From JBBIKU01 sp037445245 (GTDB lineage Bacteria; Chloroflexota; Anaerolineae; Anaerolineales; Anaerolineaceae): a DNA stretch of 64,000 bases. Of the stretch, positions 7,801 to 16,408 are shown piece by piece (the first letter of the stretch is position 1; each line of letters opens with the position of its first letter). The notes below the pieces were generated by a model. The model was not told the origin of the DNA. It worked only from the letters and a program-made list of their open reading frames with translations, and did no database searches. The position numbers were made by a program, and so were the translations under genes. The stretch is from contig JBBIKU010000001.1 of assembly GCA_037445245.1 (NCBI GenBank), forward strand, positions 8,510-72,509, read 5' to 3'.

Positions 7801-8811
7801 TTAAACCCTGACGCGGGGATCCAGTGCCACAACGATGTCAGCAATCAAGTTGAGCACCACATACGAGAGCGCCGAAAAAATGGTCACGCCCATGATGGCG
7901 GGATAATCCAACCCGATGACGGCAGTAGCAATATAGCTGCCGATGCCGGGCCAGGCAAAGATCGTCTCGGTCAAGAAGGTATTAACCAGGGTGTAGCCGA
8001 TCGAAAGCGCCACCACAGTCGAAGTCGGACCGAGCGAATTTTTAAGAGCGTATGCCCACAACACGGTACGCTCGGCGAGACCGTAAGAACGGGCAGCGGT
8101 GATATAATCTTCGTTCAGAATCTCCAGGAGGGCAGAGCGGGTCATTCGGGCGACCAATCCGATCGGGTAGAGAGCAATCGTGATCCCCGGTAGAATCAAA
8201 TGCCAGATGGCGTTGAGAAACAACACAAAATTGCCGGTGATCAGGGTGTCGAAGGTCAAAAAGCCGGTGATCTTGGGGATTTCCATTGTCAGTCTTAAGT
8301 GAGTTGAAAGCTGCCCTCCCATCGGCATAATTCCCAGAATGCGAAAAAAGACTAGCTGCAAAATCAACCCAATCCAAAAGGTAGGTAATGAGACCACTCC
8401 CACCGAAAAGAGGCGGCTGATGTGGTCAACCATCTCGTTTTTGCGCTTGGCAGAAATCACCCCCAGTGGGATGCCAATCAATACGGCTGCTAAGGTAGAA
8501 AGCAGCACCAGCTCTACCGTCGCCGGCAGGCTGGCTTTTAACTCTTGGCTGATCGGCTGTCGGGTGCGCAGCGAATGACCTAGATTGCCCTGCAGCAAAT
8601 CGGTCAAGTATTTGTAGAACTGAGCAGGCAGCGGCTTGTCCAATCCCAGTTCGAGGCGGGCTTGGACGATCTGAGCCGGCGTGGCGCGCGGTCCAGCCCA
8701 CTTAGCTGCCGGATCAGATGGGACCACCCGAGCGAGGAAAAAGGTAATTAATATCACCCCCAGTAGCACAACACCACCCAGAAATAATCTGCGGACGATA
8801 AACCTTATCAA
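7801..8811 (-). CDS. Peptide-type ABC transporter permease, OppB/DppB-like
   Basis: A 336-residue permease. The N-terminal helix (FIVRRLFLGGVVLLGVILITFFLARVVP is the family pattern, residues 3-30) is followed by LGLDKPLPAQFYKYL, LRTRQPISQEL and the BPD_transp_1 helices, with the EAA loop near RSYGLAERTVLWAYALKN. The start is TTG at 8811, with GAGGTG six bases before it; no better ATG exists close by. The substrate-binding protein gene lies 121 bases upstream with a strong hairpin in the gap, which probably sets the ratio of binding protein to permease. Confidence 0.92.
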   Translation of the reverse strand: MIRFIVRRLFLGGVVLLGVILITFFLARVVPSDPAAKWAGPRATPAQIVQARLELGLDKPLPAQFYKYLTDLLQGNLGHSLRTRQPISQELKASLPATVELVLLSTLAAVLIGIPLGVISAKRKNEMVDHISRLFSVGVVSLPTFWIGLILQLVFFRILGIMPMGGQLSTHLRLTMEIPKITGFLTFDTLITGNFVLFLNAIWHLILPGITIALYPIGLVARMTRSALLEILNEDYITAARSYGLAERTVLWAYALKNSLGPTSTVVALSIGYTLVNTFLTETIFAWPGIGSYIATAVIGLDYPAIMGVTIFSALSYVVLNLIADIVVALDPRVRV

Positions 8812-8865
8812 AATGACACCTCAATCCCGTTCACGTCGGATGAGTCGTAAACGGGTGAAGCGAAG

Positions 8866-8906
8866 GTGCGCGCCAGCCAAACGGTTATATCTTCGCTGGC
8901 GCGCAC
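8866..8906 (-). other. Strong hairpin between the binding-protein gene and the permease genes
   Basis: GTGCGCGCCAGC (8866-8877) and GCTGGCGCGCAC (8895-8906) form a perfect 12-bp GC-rich stem with a 17-base loop. It starts 27 bases after the stop of the substrate-binding protein. No T-tract follows on the minus strand, so it looks less like a full terminator than a partial one or an mRNA 3'-end stabiliser, as is common after abundant binding-protein genes. Confidence 0.6.
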
Positions 8907-8932
8907 TTGCAAGATTAGCGGATTACGCCTTA

Positions 8933-10504
8933 CTACTCAAGTGTTGCCTCGTAGAAGAAGATCACGGTGGGATAAGCCGGGTTGGGCTTGAAACCGGTGA
9001 AATTCTTGGTGGTGACCCAGATGTACTCTTTGTCATAGATGAAGAGGCTGGGTGCGTCTGCGATCAGAATATTTTGGGCGTCAATGAACATGGCTTCAGC
9101 TTTTTCCCGATCCAAAGCGGTCAGCTCGTTGGCGGCATCGATCATCTCATCGAATTCAGGATTTTTGTAGTAAGCCAGATTGAAGAAGATCTCGTCTTCA
9201 GAATGGAACGGGCTGTACAGGAAGGAATAGGGGCTGGGAAGATCAGGCCACCAATAGAAGACAAAAATATCCTGGCGCTGGCGGGGGTCCGGATTTCTAG
9301 CCAGATCCCACTGACTGTCCCACGGCATGCCGCGAATTTCCAGATCGATATTCAACTTGGCAAGTTCTGCCTTGTAGAGTTCCATGGCGCCTTTTTCGGC
9401 TTCATCGCCGGAGAGGTAGGTCGCCAGCAAACTGAAACCACCTTCAGGGTAACCAGCCTCGGTCAGCAGCTCTTTGGCTTTGTCCAGGTTGTAGCTGTAC
9501 TGGTAGAGATCCTCGCCGTGACCCCACATACCAACCGGCACGGCACCCTTGGACTGCGAGGCATAGCCGCCAATGGTGAAGTCGATCACGTCATCGTAAG
9601 GGAAGGCATACGAAAGTGCCTGGCGCACCAGCACGTTATCGAGTGGTTCTTTCTCGGTATTGAAGGTCGCCAGTAGATTCTGGAAGGATGGATAAACACC
9701 GACAACCACGTCTGGATTGTCCATGAGGGCATTAACATCGGAGAAAGGCAATTCGTGGGTGACACTGGCTTCGCCCGTTTCAATCAATTGGCGGCGAGTA
9801 GCCGGCTCACCGATCTTTTTGATCACCACGGTGGTGATTTGATTATCCGCCCAGCCTCCCCAGTAGTCATCAAACTTTTCGAGCACCACTTCATCACCCC
9901 ACACATAGCTCTTGAGCTTGTAGGGTCCGGTGCCAGAGGCGTTGCCAGCCTGGAACCAATCATCGTTGTCGCGCAGCTCTTTGGGAGAGTAGATGAAGGC
10001 GGCGTAACCGGTGGCGGCAACCAGATCAAGGGGCGATGGGTACGTCAGTTGGAACTCTACGGTGTAATCATCGATAACATTAATCTTTTCCACCGCATCC
10101 CAGATGTATGCGGCGCCACTACCCAGCCTCATGGTGCGCTCAATTGAGAATTTCACTGCCTCGGCATTGAAGTCGCTGCCGTCGTGGAACTTCACTCCCT
10201 GGCGCAACTTAAAAGTCCAAGTAAGACCGTCCTCGCTGACATCGTACTCGGTTGCGAGCAAGGGAATGATCTCGTCACGTTCAGGGTCGTAGCGCAGTAG
10301 TTGCTCGTAGATATTGTTCATAACGTGAATGCCGTTGGAGAATTCAATGGCTGGGTCCCAATTCGTCAGCGGTTCGCTGTTGTAGGCATACAATGCATAC
10401 CGGGTTTCCGCCGGTGCTTGTTCGCGGGCACATCCGCTCAGCGCCAGGCTGAGAACAATCAGGATGCCCATAAACACATACAGGGCTTTACGGGATTGAC
10501 ACAT
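8933..10504 (-). CDS. ABC transporter substrate-binding lipoprotein, family 5 (OppA/DppA-like)
   Basis: A 523-residue extracytoplasmic solute-binding protein. The N-terminus is a lipoprotein signal with lipobox LALSGC, which anchors Cys25 to the membrane. The SBP_bac_5 fold follows, with IYEQLLRYDPERDEIIPLLA, WTFKLRQGVKFHDGSDFNAEAV and SGTGPYKLKSYVWGDEVVLEKFDDYWGG, all classic family-5 landmarks. A strong GGAGGAAGAAAAA leads into the ATG. Family-5 proteins bind peptides, nickel, opines or heterocyclic compounds. With DUF917, racemase and M29/NicX-like neighbours, a non-peptide amide ligand is plausible but unproven. Confidence 0.93.
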   Translation of the reverse strand: MCQSRKALYVFMGILIVLSLALSGCAREQAPAETRYALYAYNSEPLTNWDPAIEFSNGIHVMNNIYEQLLRYDPERDEIIPLLATEYDVSEDGLTWTFKLRQGVKFHDGSDFNAEAVKFSIERTMRLGSGAAYIWDAVEKINVIDDYTVEFQLTYPSPLDLVAATGYAAFIYSPKELRDNDDWFQAGNASGTGPYKLKSYVWGDEVVLEKFDDYWGGWADNQITTVVIKKIGEPATRRQLIETGEASVTHELPFSDVNALMDNPDVVVGVYPSFQNLLATFNTEKEPLDNVLVRQALSYAFPYDDVIDFTIGGYASQSKGAVPVGMWGHGEDLYQYSYNLDKAKELLTEAGYPEGGFSLLATYLSGDEAEKGAMELYKAELAKLNIDLEIRGMPWDSQWDLARNPDPRQRQDIFVFYWWPDLPSPYSFLYSPFHSEDEIFFNLAYYKNPEFDEMIDAANELTALDREKAEAMFIDAQNILIADAPSLFIYDKEYIWVTTKNFTGFKPNPAYPTVIFFYEATLE

Positions 10505-10598
10505 TTTTTCTTCCTCCTTCTTTTGGTAGATAGCTTATCGGATGTCCTATGTTCGGAATCATCCATGGGAATAAATCTGACTGCGTCATGCTCAGCAG

Positions 10599-11738
10599 TT
10601 ACGCAATCAGCGCCTCAATAGGGGTGTAATCAAAGCCAAAACCCCAATAGCGCGGTCCAAAGAAAGCTAATCCGGCTGCACTTCTGAACAATTCATATCC
10701 AGGCGCTCCCAATACCACTACAGGCATGCCGGCTTTGACATCTGTGTTGGTGTACCCTTCGCCGGTCTGAGGGTCTGCCAGAATGATCAAATCCGGACTG
10801 CAAACATATGGTCTATCATCCAGCCAGGTGACGTGGTTCTCGTTGAAAAACCAGACTTCCATGCGCTGTCCACTGTTTTCACCAATGCCCCTGAGACGAG
10901 TCGTTCCAACCATCACGCCGTCCTTGTCAGTCCATTCTTTTTCGATCACCTCACCTTTGAAAAGCAGCCAGCCGCCCAGGGCTTCCAATGCAGCGCCAAC
11001 TGCGTTATTTCTATTTTCGACTGCCCTATGAATGGCGCGCCCCAACTCGAGGCTGCGGGTCAGCGTACCTGGCACCACCAGGTCGCGGGTTTGCTGTGCG
11101 GTCAACAAGATCGAAGCGCAATACACCAAGCCATAACTGGCAACGCTCAATAGTTTACCGATCCGCTCGCCCATCTCGGCGTTGACCGTCTCTTTGAGGA
11201 TGATCACATTCCCCCACCAGTCTACAATGGCAGCGGGGTAAGTTTTGACGCCCTTGAGAAAATAGGTGGTTTGCATATCCTGCGGAACCGCTCTGCCGCT
11301 GTAATCACCGTCCACAACCGGGATTCCTAAGCGCGCCCCAGTTACGAGCGGCGCCGGGGTATTTGAAGCGCCCAATTCGACCGGGACAATGGCGCCGATC
11401 TTGACCCCGGCGTAATCCCCCAGTTCCCTCACCGCCACCTCAATTGCCCGGTAACCGTGCTTGTTCTGCAATCCTAGCCGTTCTCCAAGACAGTCGATAT
11501 CCTCCAGGCAGCGGGGGGTGTCTTCAGAGATAGAACCTGAAGCGAATGGCGTGCAACTGTAAGTGCCTTCAGGAATATCGGCGGCGTCCATCCAGCGCAG
11601 CGTGTGTCCCTCTTCCAGAGCTGCCGTCAGCATTTCCATTCCGGATTCGATATGTCCACCCCCACCGGTGCCGAACAGCCGTACACCGCTGAGAAAGTCC
11701 TTACAGTCTTGAAGAGTCTTTAATGTGTGGCTCGGCAT
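10599..11738 (-). CDS. DUF917 / S-methyl-thiohydantoin desulfurase-family protein, paralog 2
   Basis: A 379-residue DUF917 protein related to the one at 2692-3807. The shared landmarks are GTGGGGHIESG near the N-terminus, ELGASNTPAPL (~120), DGDYSGRAVPQDMQ (~145) and the C-terminal FGPRYWGFGFDYTP. AGGAGACCGAAG precedes the ATG. The first 19 bases overlap the end of the upstream DUF6092-like gene, so translation is coupled. Two divergent paralogs bracketing one importer suggest either a hetero-oligomer or two successive ring chemistries, as with the paired subunits of hydantoinase/oxoprolinase systems; that is inference. Confidence 0.82.
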   Translation of the reverse strand: MPSHTLKTLQDCKDFLSGVRLFGTGGGGHIESGMEMLTAALEEGHTLRWMDAADIPEGTYSCTPFASGSISEDTPRCLEDIDCLGERLGLQNKHGYRAIEVAVRELGDYAGVKIGAIVPVELGASNTPAPLVTGARLGIPVVDGDYSGRAVPQDMQTTYFLKGVKTYPAAIVDWWGNVIILKETVNAEMGERIGKLLSVASYGLVYCASILLTAQQTRDLVVPGTLTRSLELGRAIHRAVENRNNAVGAALEALGGWLLFKGEVIEKEWTDKDGVMVGTTRLRGIGENSGQRMEVWFFNENHVTWLDDRPYVCSPDLIILADPQTGEGYTNTDVKAGMPVVVLGAPGYELFRSAAGLAFFGPRYWGFGFDYTPIEALIA

Positions 11739-12088
11739 CTTCGGTCTCCTAAAGTTACGCCGCGCGTTAACATTTTGGGTTGGTCTATATTATCGTCAGA
11801 TAGACGCTGCTGCATCTCGATCGCCAGATCGCTCACCATGCGCTCCAAATAGGCTTGCAAACGTTGATCATCCATGCTGTCGCTGCGTTGCTGGTCAAGC
11901 TGCTGTTTCAAGCGACGCAGCGCATCATCCAATAAATCGTTCTGCTCCATGATGTCCATCAATCTGCCGGCAGCCTCCAGTAGTCGGAAAGTACCATACC
12001 CGGCTGGTTCGTTACTCAGTCCGCTTGCGCTGACCACCAGAAAGGTAATCAATGAAAACAGATCTTGGCGCAATGTTTCTGCGCTCAT
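11720..12088 (-). CDS. Small DUF6092-like protein
   Basis: A 122-residue soluble, mostly helical protein. The N-terminal portion (LFSLITFLVVSASGLSNEPAGYGTFRLLEAAGRLMDIM) resembles the DUF6092 pattern as I remember it; the rest is charged and coiled (DDALRRLKQQLDQQRSD). Its ATG overlaps the TGA of the nitroreductase gene (ATGA) and its end overlaps the DUF917 start by 19 bases, so it is locked into the operon. No catalytic motif is visible. A subunit or chaperone role for the neighbouring enzyme is possible; the function is unknown. Confidence 0.6.
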   Translation of the reverse strand: MSAETLRQDLFSLITFLVVSASGLSNEPAGYGTFRLLEAAGRLMDIMEQNDLLDDALRRLKQQLDQQRSDSMDDQRLQAYLERMVSDLAIEMQQRLSDDNIDQPKMLTRGVTLGDRRCRATH

Positions 12089-12615
12089 ACTTTACTCGCA
12101 CACTTTTCGTAAAACAACGTGTCGTCTAACGGGCGCTGCATCGGTGGCTGCGGAACGCTTTGCGGATAACCGAGCGCCACCAGCAACACGGGGTGCAGGT
12201 GTGCGGGCAACTCAAGCAGCGTGACGATCGCCTGGGCGTGGAACGAGGCAATCGGGCAGGCGCCCAACCCCAGGTGGTGGGCTTGCAGCAGAATATTCTG
12301 CATGGCGGCACCCATATCCAGCCAGCTTGAACAGTCCGTCGAGGCGCGCTGATGATTCAAGCAAAGTGCAATCACCGCCTGCGGCGTGCCGCTCATCCCC
12401 GGCGCGAAGGATTGCAATGTCTTCCGTCGCTGCGGCTGACGGACAACAACAAACACCCATGGTTGGGAATTACTCCCACTGGGAGCAGCCGCCCCTGCTT
12501 GCACCAGGCTAATAAGCGTCTCATCATCGATTGTCTGCTCTGTATAACTGCGCACACTGCGTCGAGTTTGAATGGCTTCGGTTACATCCATGGTGGGTGA
12601 AGTAACTCCTCTCAT
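12085..12615 (-). CDS. Nitroreductase-family flavoprotein
   Basis: A 176-residue nitroreductase-like FMN enzyme. RRSVRSYTEQTIDDE near the N-terminus and APSGSNSQPWVFVVV are the FMN-phosphate binding elements; LGLGACPIASF and LVALGYPQ complete the fold. Such enzymes reduce nitro groups, quinones or enoates with NAD(P)H, and some dehalogenate or oxidise ring systems. The ATG at 12615 begins just after the racemase TGA. A second in-frame ATG at 12591 begins the usual family N-terminus and has AGGAG 14 bases away, so it may be the true start. Its place between racemase and DUF917 genes suggests a redox step on the same substrate. Confidence 0.85.
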   Translation of the reverse strand: MRGVTSPTMDVTEAIQTRRSVRSYTEQTIDDETLISLVQAGAAAPSGSNSQPWVFVVVRQPQRRKTLQSFAPGMSGTPQAVIALCLNHQRASTDCSSWLDMGAAMQNILLQAHHLGLGACPIASFHAQAIVTLLELPAHLHPVLLVALGYPQSVPQPPMQRPLDDTLFYEKCASKV

Positions 12616-12618
12616 TAT

Positions 12619-14154
12619 TCAGGGTGTTGCCGCCAAACGGGGATACCCGGCAACCCATTTGACCGGTGGCATGGGATAGGTAAGTTTGCTTTGCGCCAAC
12701 CCTAAATCGACCAGCGCTTCGGCAAACTTCGCTGCCGCCCGCAAAGGATCGATCACCGGCACATCCAATCCTTTTTCCAACAGCCCGCGTTCCAACGCTT
12801 CAGCCACCGCAATCATACCTGTGCAACCGGGGATCAAGAGGTGGGCGCCATCCTCCAAAACCGCCTGCGCACCTTCCCGGATGGCGGCTTGCAGCAGGCG
12901 TTCGGGACGCTGTTCCACCTGGCGGGGCGAAAGACCAACAGCCCGCACCGACGCCAGCCTGTCAGTCAAACTGTATCCGGTTGCCAGGTTTTCAAAGTCA
13001 TGCTGCCGTTCTACCAACGTCCCCAGGACTGAAAAGCGATGTGAAAGCGAGGCGGCGAGATACATACTGGTCTGACAGGGTCCAACTACAGGGATGGTGG
13101 TAATCTCACGCGCTGCTTCCAGAGCAGGGTCGTACATGCAATCGATGATTGCCGCGTCAGCACCTTCCTGCTGCGCCTGCTTCACCTGGCTGAGAATGGC
13201 CGGACTTGCTTGCACCACATAATAGGGCGAGAGAATCGAGGCAGGTCCTTCTTCTATGGCGGCGATGCTAACCTTGCTATCCGGACGCACCCCGGCGCGG
13301 TAAGCTGCCAGCGATTCCAGCAGCCAGTTGTCGGCGCGGTCGCCTCGCGTCACCGGCACAATCACGCGCAGATGCGGTTTCGTATTCAATTCACCCCAAG
13401 CCACCAGTGACGCGTGCGAGTGGTCAAAAGTTTCTTGCGCCACGGCTGAGCATTCCAGCAGGGGATACGTGCGTCGGCTGGGAGCCAGTCCCAGCTCTAC
13501 CAACATCTCAGCCCATTTGAGCGCCGCTAGTGACGGATCAATCACGATGACATCCCAGCCCTGTTGCGCCAATCGCTCCTGAAGCGATCGTGCCATCCCT
13601 TTCATTCCGGTGCAGCCGAAAACAATCGCCTGCGCGCCATCCTCCTGTATTGCCTGGAGTGATTCTGCCACCAGCATTTCCAACATGCGCTCGCGGTCGT
13701 TAGAAAGCGCCAGCACCGGAATATCCACCCACCGCGTTGATGCATAGCGCCTAACCACATCATACTGACGAACCAGACGTTCAACAACATACACATCGCG
13801 CCGATCGGTACTAATCACCGAAAAACGTCCAGCCAGCATGGCAGCAAACAACATGGCGGACTGCGCCACCCCCACCACCGGAATGGAGACCGCTTCACGA
13901 GCTGCTTCAAGCCCAGGATCATTCATGCAGTCGATGACAACCGCATCAATGTCCTCCTGCTGCGCTTGGCGGGTCTTCCGTAGCACATCCGGTGCAGCCA
14001 AGGCGTCTTCAAACAGTGATTCGACCGAAGCCGGACCAGAATCCAGGCAGACCACGCTGATCTCGCAATCCGGGCGGGCAGCCGCGGTATAAACCGGCAG
14101 GGTTGAATCCGCAAAGGATCGGGTGACAACCGGAGCAATAACACGAACTTTCAT
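12619..14154 (-). CDS. Tandem (two-domain) Asp/Glu/hydantoin racemase
   Basis: A 511-residue protein built from two consecutive Asp/Glu/hydantoin-racemase domains, about residues 1-235 and 260-500, each close to the length of a normal single-domain enzyme. Both cysteine pairs needed for two-base catalysis are kept: C76 (IDCMNDP) with C181 (FGCTGM), and C339 (IDCMYDP) with C444 (PGCTGM). The halves share GPAS, EAAR, IPVVG and RFSV elements, which indicates internal duplication, but have diverged. Family members usually dimerise or tetramerise, so a covalent pseudo-dimer with two different active sites is likely. It is the promoter-proximal gene of the minus-strand operon and would supply one stereoisomer of a 5-substituted hydantoin or an amino acid to the DUF917 enzymes. 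Confidence 0.85.
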   Translation of the reverse strand: MKVRVIAPVVTRSFADSTLPVYTAAARPDCEISVVCLDSGPASVESLFEDALAAPDVLRKTRQAQQEDIDAVVIDCMNDPGLEAAREAVSIPVVGVAQSAMLFAAMLAGRFSVISTDRRDVYVVERLVRQYDVVRRYASTRWVDIPVLALSNDRERMLEMLVAESLQAIQEDGAQAIVFGCTGMKGMARSLQERLAQQGWDVIVIDPSLAALKWAEMLVELGLAPSRRTYPLLECSAVAQETFDHSHASLVAWGELNTKPHLRVIVPVTRGDRADNWLLESLAAYRAGVRPDSKVSIAAIEEGPASILSPYYVVQASPAILSQVKQAQQEGADAAIIDCMYDPALEAAREITTIPVVGPCQTSMYLAASLSHRFSVLGTLVERQHDFENLATGYSLTDRLASVRAVGLSPRQVEQRPERLLQAAIREGAQAVLEDGAHLLIPGCTGMIAVAEALERGLLEKGLDVPVIDPLRAAAKFAEALVDLGLAQSKLTYPMPPVKWVAGYPRLAATP

Positions 14155-14301
14155 CGGAACTCAGTTTCAATATCAGCAGGGATCTAAGACGCAACGTTTG
14201 ACGAAACAGGTCGCGTCTGCACCAACAAAGAGGCAATTATGATGCAAGAACCACAAGTATACATTCTTGATATTATACAATAAAATTTATCTCATATTTT
14301 C

Positions 14302-14339
14302 TTGCATATGCGCATACGAACGAAGTACAATCGCGCACA
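14302..14339 (+). promoter_or_regulatory. Promoter of the methyltransferase gene, probably leaderless
   Basis: TTGCAT (14302-14307), 18 bases, then TACAAT (14326-14331), with the ATG only 8 bases further on. The transcript would start at or within two bases of the start codon, and no Shine-Dalgarno is visible. The palindrome ATGCGCAT lies just after the -35 and could bind a regulator. The start of the divergent 11-gene operon (14154) is 185 bases away, so the gap serves both directions. Confidence 0.5.
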
Positions 14340-14915
14340 ATGCGAATAGATCATTTCGACCTGCTCGCTCCATTCTACAAGCGTTTCATCCAACCCAAAA
14401 CACCGGAAAGGCTGCTGTCACTTCTAGCGTTGCAGGCCGGACAGCGGGTACTGGATCGCGGCGGCGGTACCGGCAGGGTAGCGCAATATTTTATCAAACA
14501 CAGCGGGCAGGTAATCGTTGCGAATCTTTCTCTGCCCATGCTGCGCCAAGCCAGCCGCAAGGGCTCTCTGGAGATGGTCAACAGCTCCTCCGAACAACTT
14601 CCTTTCCTCGCAAACGCCTTCGAGCGCATTCTGCTGGTGGATTCGTTGCATCATGTCAGCGATCAACGCTTGACCTTACTAGAAGCTTGGCGGTTGCTCG
14701 CGCCCGGCGGGCGGCTGGTGATCGAAGAGCCGGATATCCGCCAATGGATGGTGAAACTGTTGGCGACAGCCGAAAAACTGGCGCTGATGCGCAGTCATTT
14801 TCTGTTGCTGGACCAAATGCGGGCGTTGTGCGCTTTTCCCAGGGCGATGCGGCAGGCGTACTGCGAATCCGGTATAGTATGGTTAATGGCGATCAAGTCC
14901 CCGTCGATCACTTAA
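14340..14915 (+). CDS. Class I SAM-dependent methyltransferase
   Basis: A 191-residue methyltransferase of the UbiE/Methyltransf_11 type. Motif I is VLDRGGGTGRVA (the usual second acidic/aliphatic residue after D is R here), followed by an acidic/NLS loop (VANLSLPML), the SSSEQLPFLANAFERILLVDSLHHV region and LLAPGGRLVIEEPD (motif III). It fits the family in length. The overlapping longer frame (14267-14980) is a shadow. It precedes the MBOAT gene by 80 bases on the same strand; modification of a small molecule or lipid headgroup is possible, but the substrate is not identifiable. Confidence 0.8.
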   Translation: MRIDHFDLLAPFYKRFIQPKTPERLLSLLALQAGQRVLDRGGGTGRVAQYFIKHSGQVIVANLSLPMLRQASRKGSLEMVNSSSEQLPFLANAFERILLVDSLHHVSDQRLTLLEAWRLLAPGGRLVIEEPDIRQWMVKLLATAEKLALMRSHFLLLDQMRALCAFPRAMRQAYCESGIVWLMAIKSPSIT

Positions 14916-14995
14916 ATGCTGGTATCATTCAACGTCGTTTGTTCATTCCCCTTATTATGTTAACAAATCACCTTGCCTGAACCTGCCCCACCTCA

Positions 14996-16402
14996 ATGGA
15001 ATTAACCAGTCCCTATTTCGTCTTGTTCTTCACCGTCATTTTGATCATGTACTGGCTGCTCAGGCAGGCGCACCGTCAAAATTTCTTTCTGTTGGTTGCC
15101 AGCTACCTGTTTTATGCCTGGTTTGATGTGCTCTATACCGCTCTGCTGGCAATTTCTTCGGTAATTGATTACCATTTGGGGCGCGCTCTGGCAGGCGGGC
15201 ATTCCCGACGCAAACTACTGCTGGTCATCAGCCTGACCCTCAACCTGGGCACGCTGGGGGTTTTCCGCTACTTTAATTTCTTCTCCGAGAGTGTAGCGGT
15301 TCTGCTTAACAGTCTTGGCTGGCGCGTTGATGCTGTCGTGCTCAACATTTTCGTTCCGCTAGGAATCTCCTTCTACACTTTCAAAAAAATCAGCTACATC
15401 ATCGACGTCTACCGTACCGGAAAATCTCCCGCCGGAAATTTTGTCGAGTACGCTCTGTACGTGGCATTTTTTCCTCAGATTCTTGCTGGACCGATCGAGC
15501 GTGCCCGCAAACTTATTCCCCAGTTTCAACAGACCAGAGTGTGGCGCGGTGAATTTTTCTACGATGCCTGGCAATTGTTATTGATGGGATTGTTCAAAAA
15601 GATCGTCATTGCCGATAGCATTGCTCTGGTGGCGAATCGCACCTTCATGCTCAGCGAACCATCAAAGGTGCTCGCCTTCGCCGCATCACTTGGGTTCACA
15701 TTACAGATTCTGGCGGATTTTTCCGCCTACACAGATTTATCGCGCGGCTTTGCCCGCTTGCTCGGCTTTGAGACCTCCGAGAACTTTCACAGCCCGTACC
15801 TGGCGCGTACCCCGACTGAGTTCTGGAATCGCTGGCACATCACCCTCTCTGAATGGCTGCGGGATTATCTCTTCTTTCCCATTCGCCGCGCCCTTTTGCA
15901 GCGCGAGCGGACGCTTCACCCGGCTTTCGCCTGGGTCATCCCGCCGCTGGCGACCATGTTGTTGAGCGGGTTGTGGCACGGGGCTGGTTGGAATTTCGTG
16001 TTGTGGGGATTGCTGCACGGCGTGCTGATTGCAGTTTATCAGGTACTTGGCTTTGGGGGTAGCTGGAGCCCGCGCGGCGCCCTGCGCCAGGTTGCTGCCT
16101 GGGCGGTCATGTTCGTCTTCATCATCTTTAGCTGGATAATCTTTCGGTCGCCCTCGCTTGATTGGTTCTCCAATGTCTTGCTGACTGCCCCATTCAGCCG
16201 CGGGCAGGCAGATTGGGTCGTCACACTTGCCAGTCTCTCCGCGGTTGCTTTCTACGCCGCTCCCTTGGTGATCAAGCTGCTCATCGATCGCTACTTTACC
16301 CGCCTCCCCCTCATTGAACCAGCGTATTACGCCCTGGCGGCGGTGATGGTCGTCGTCTTCTCCGGCACGCCCGTACAAGATTTCGTTTACTTCCGCTTTT
16401 AA
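14996..16402 (+). CDS. MBOAT-family membrane O-acyltransferase (AlgI/DltB-like)
   Basis: A 468-residue polytopic membrane protein with about ten hydrophobic segments. It carries the AlgI/PatA-type landmarks: FVPLGISFYTFKKISYIIDVYR (~120-140), FFPQILAGPIER (~160), the conserved TEFWNRWHITLSEWLRDYLFFPIR (~270-290) and the catalytic His in LLSGLWHGAGWNFVLWGLLHG (~325). Such proteins transfer acyl (often acetyl) groups from the cytoplasm to exported polysaccharides, usually with an extracytoplasmic SGNH partner. The partner gene follows 7 bases downstream but is disrupted (16409-17427). The ATG at 14996 has no clear ribosome binding site. Confidence 0.92.
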   Translation: MELTSPYFVLFFTVILIMYWLLRQAHRQNFFLLVASYLFYAWFDVLYTALLAISSVIDYHLGRALAGGHSRRKLLLVISLTLNLGTLGVFRYFNFFSESVAVLLNSLGWRVDAVVLNIFVPLGISFYTFKKISYIIDVYRTGKSPAGNFVEYALYVAFFPQILAGPIERARKLIPQFQQTRVWRGEFFYDAWQLLLMGLFKKIVIADSIALVANRTFMLSEPSKVLAFAASLGFTLQILADFSAYTDLSRGFARLLGFETSENFHSPYLARTPTEFWNRWHITLSEWLRDYLFFPIRRALLQRERTLHPAFAWVIPPLATMLLSGLWHGAGWNFVLWGLLHGVLIAVYQVLGFGGSWSPRGALRQVAAWAVMFVFIIFSWIIFRSPSLDWFSNVLLTAPFSRGQADWVVTLASLSAVAFYAAPLVIKLLIDRYFTRLPLIEPAYYALAAVMVVVFSGTPVQDFVYFRF

Positions 16403-16408
16403 CTGGCA

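Noticed and set aside
8826..8855. CCCGTT/AACGGG inverted repeat before the OppB-like gene
   Set aside because: Only six bases with an 18-base gap; not distinguishable from chance beside the much stronger hairpin at 8866.
14267..14980. 237-codon plus-strand frame overlapping the methyltransferase
   Set aside because: No domain; the overlapping frame at 14340 has all SAM-methyltransferase motifs and a plausible promoter.
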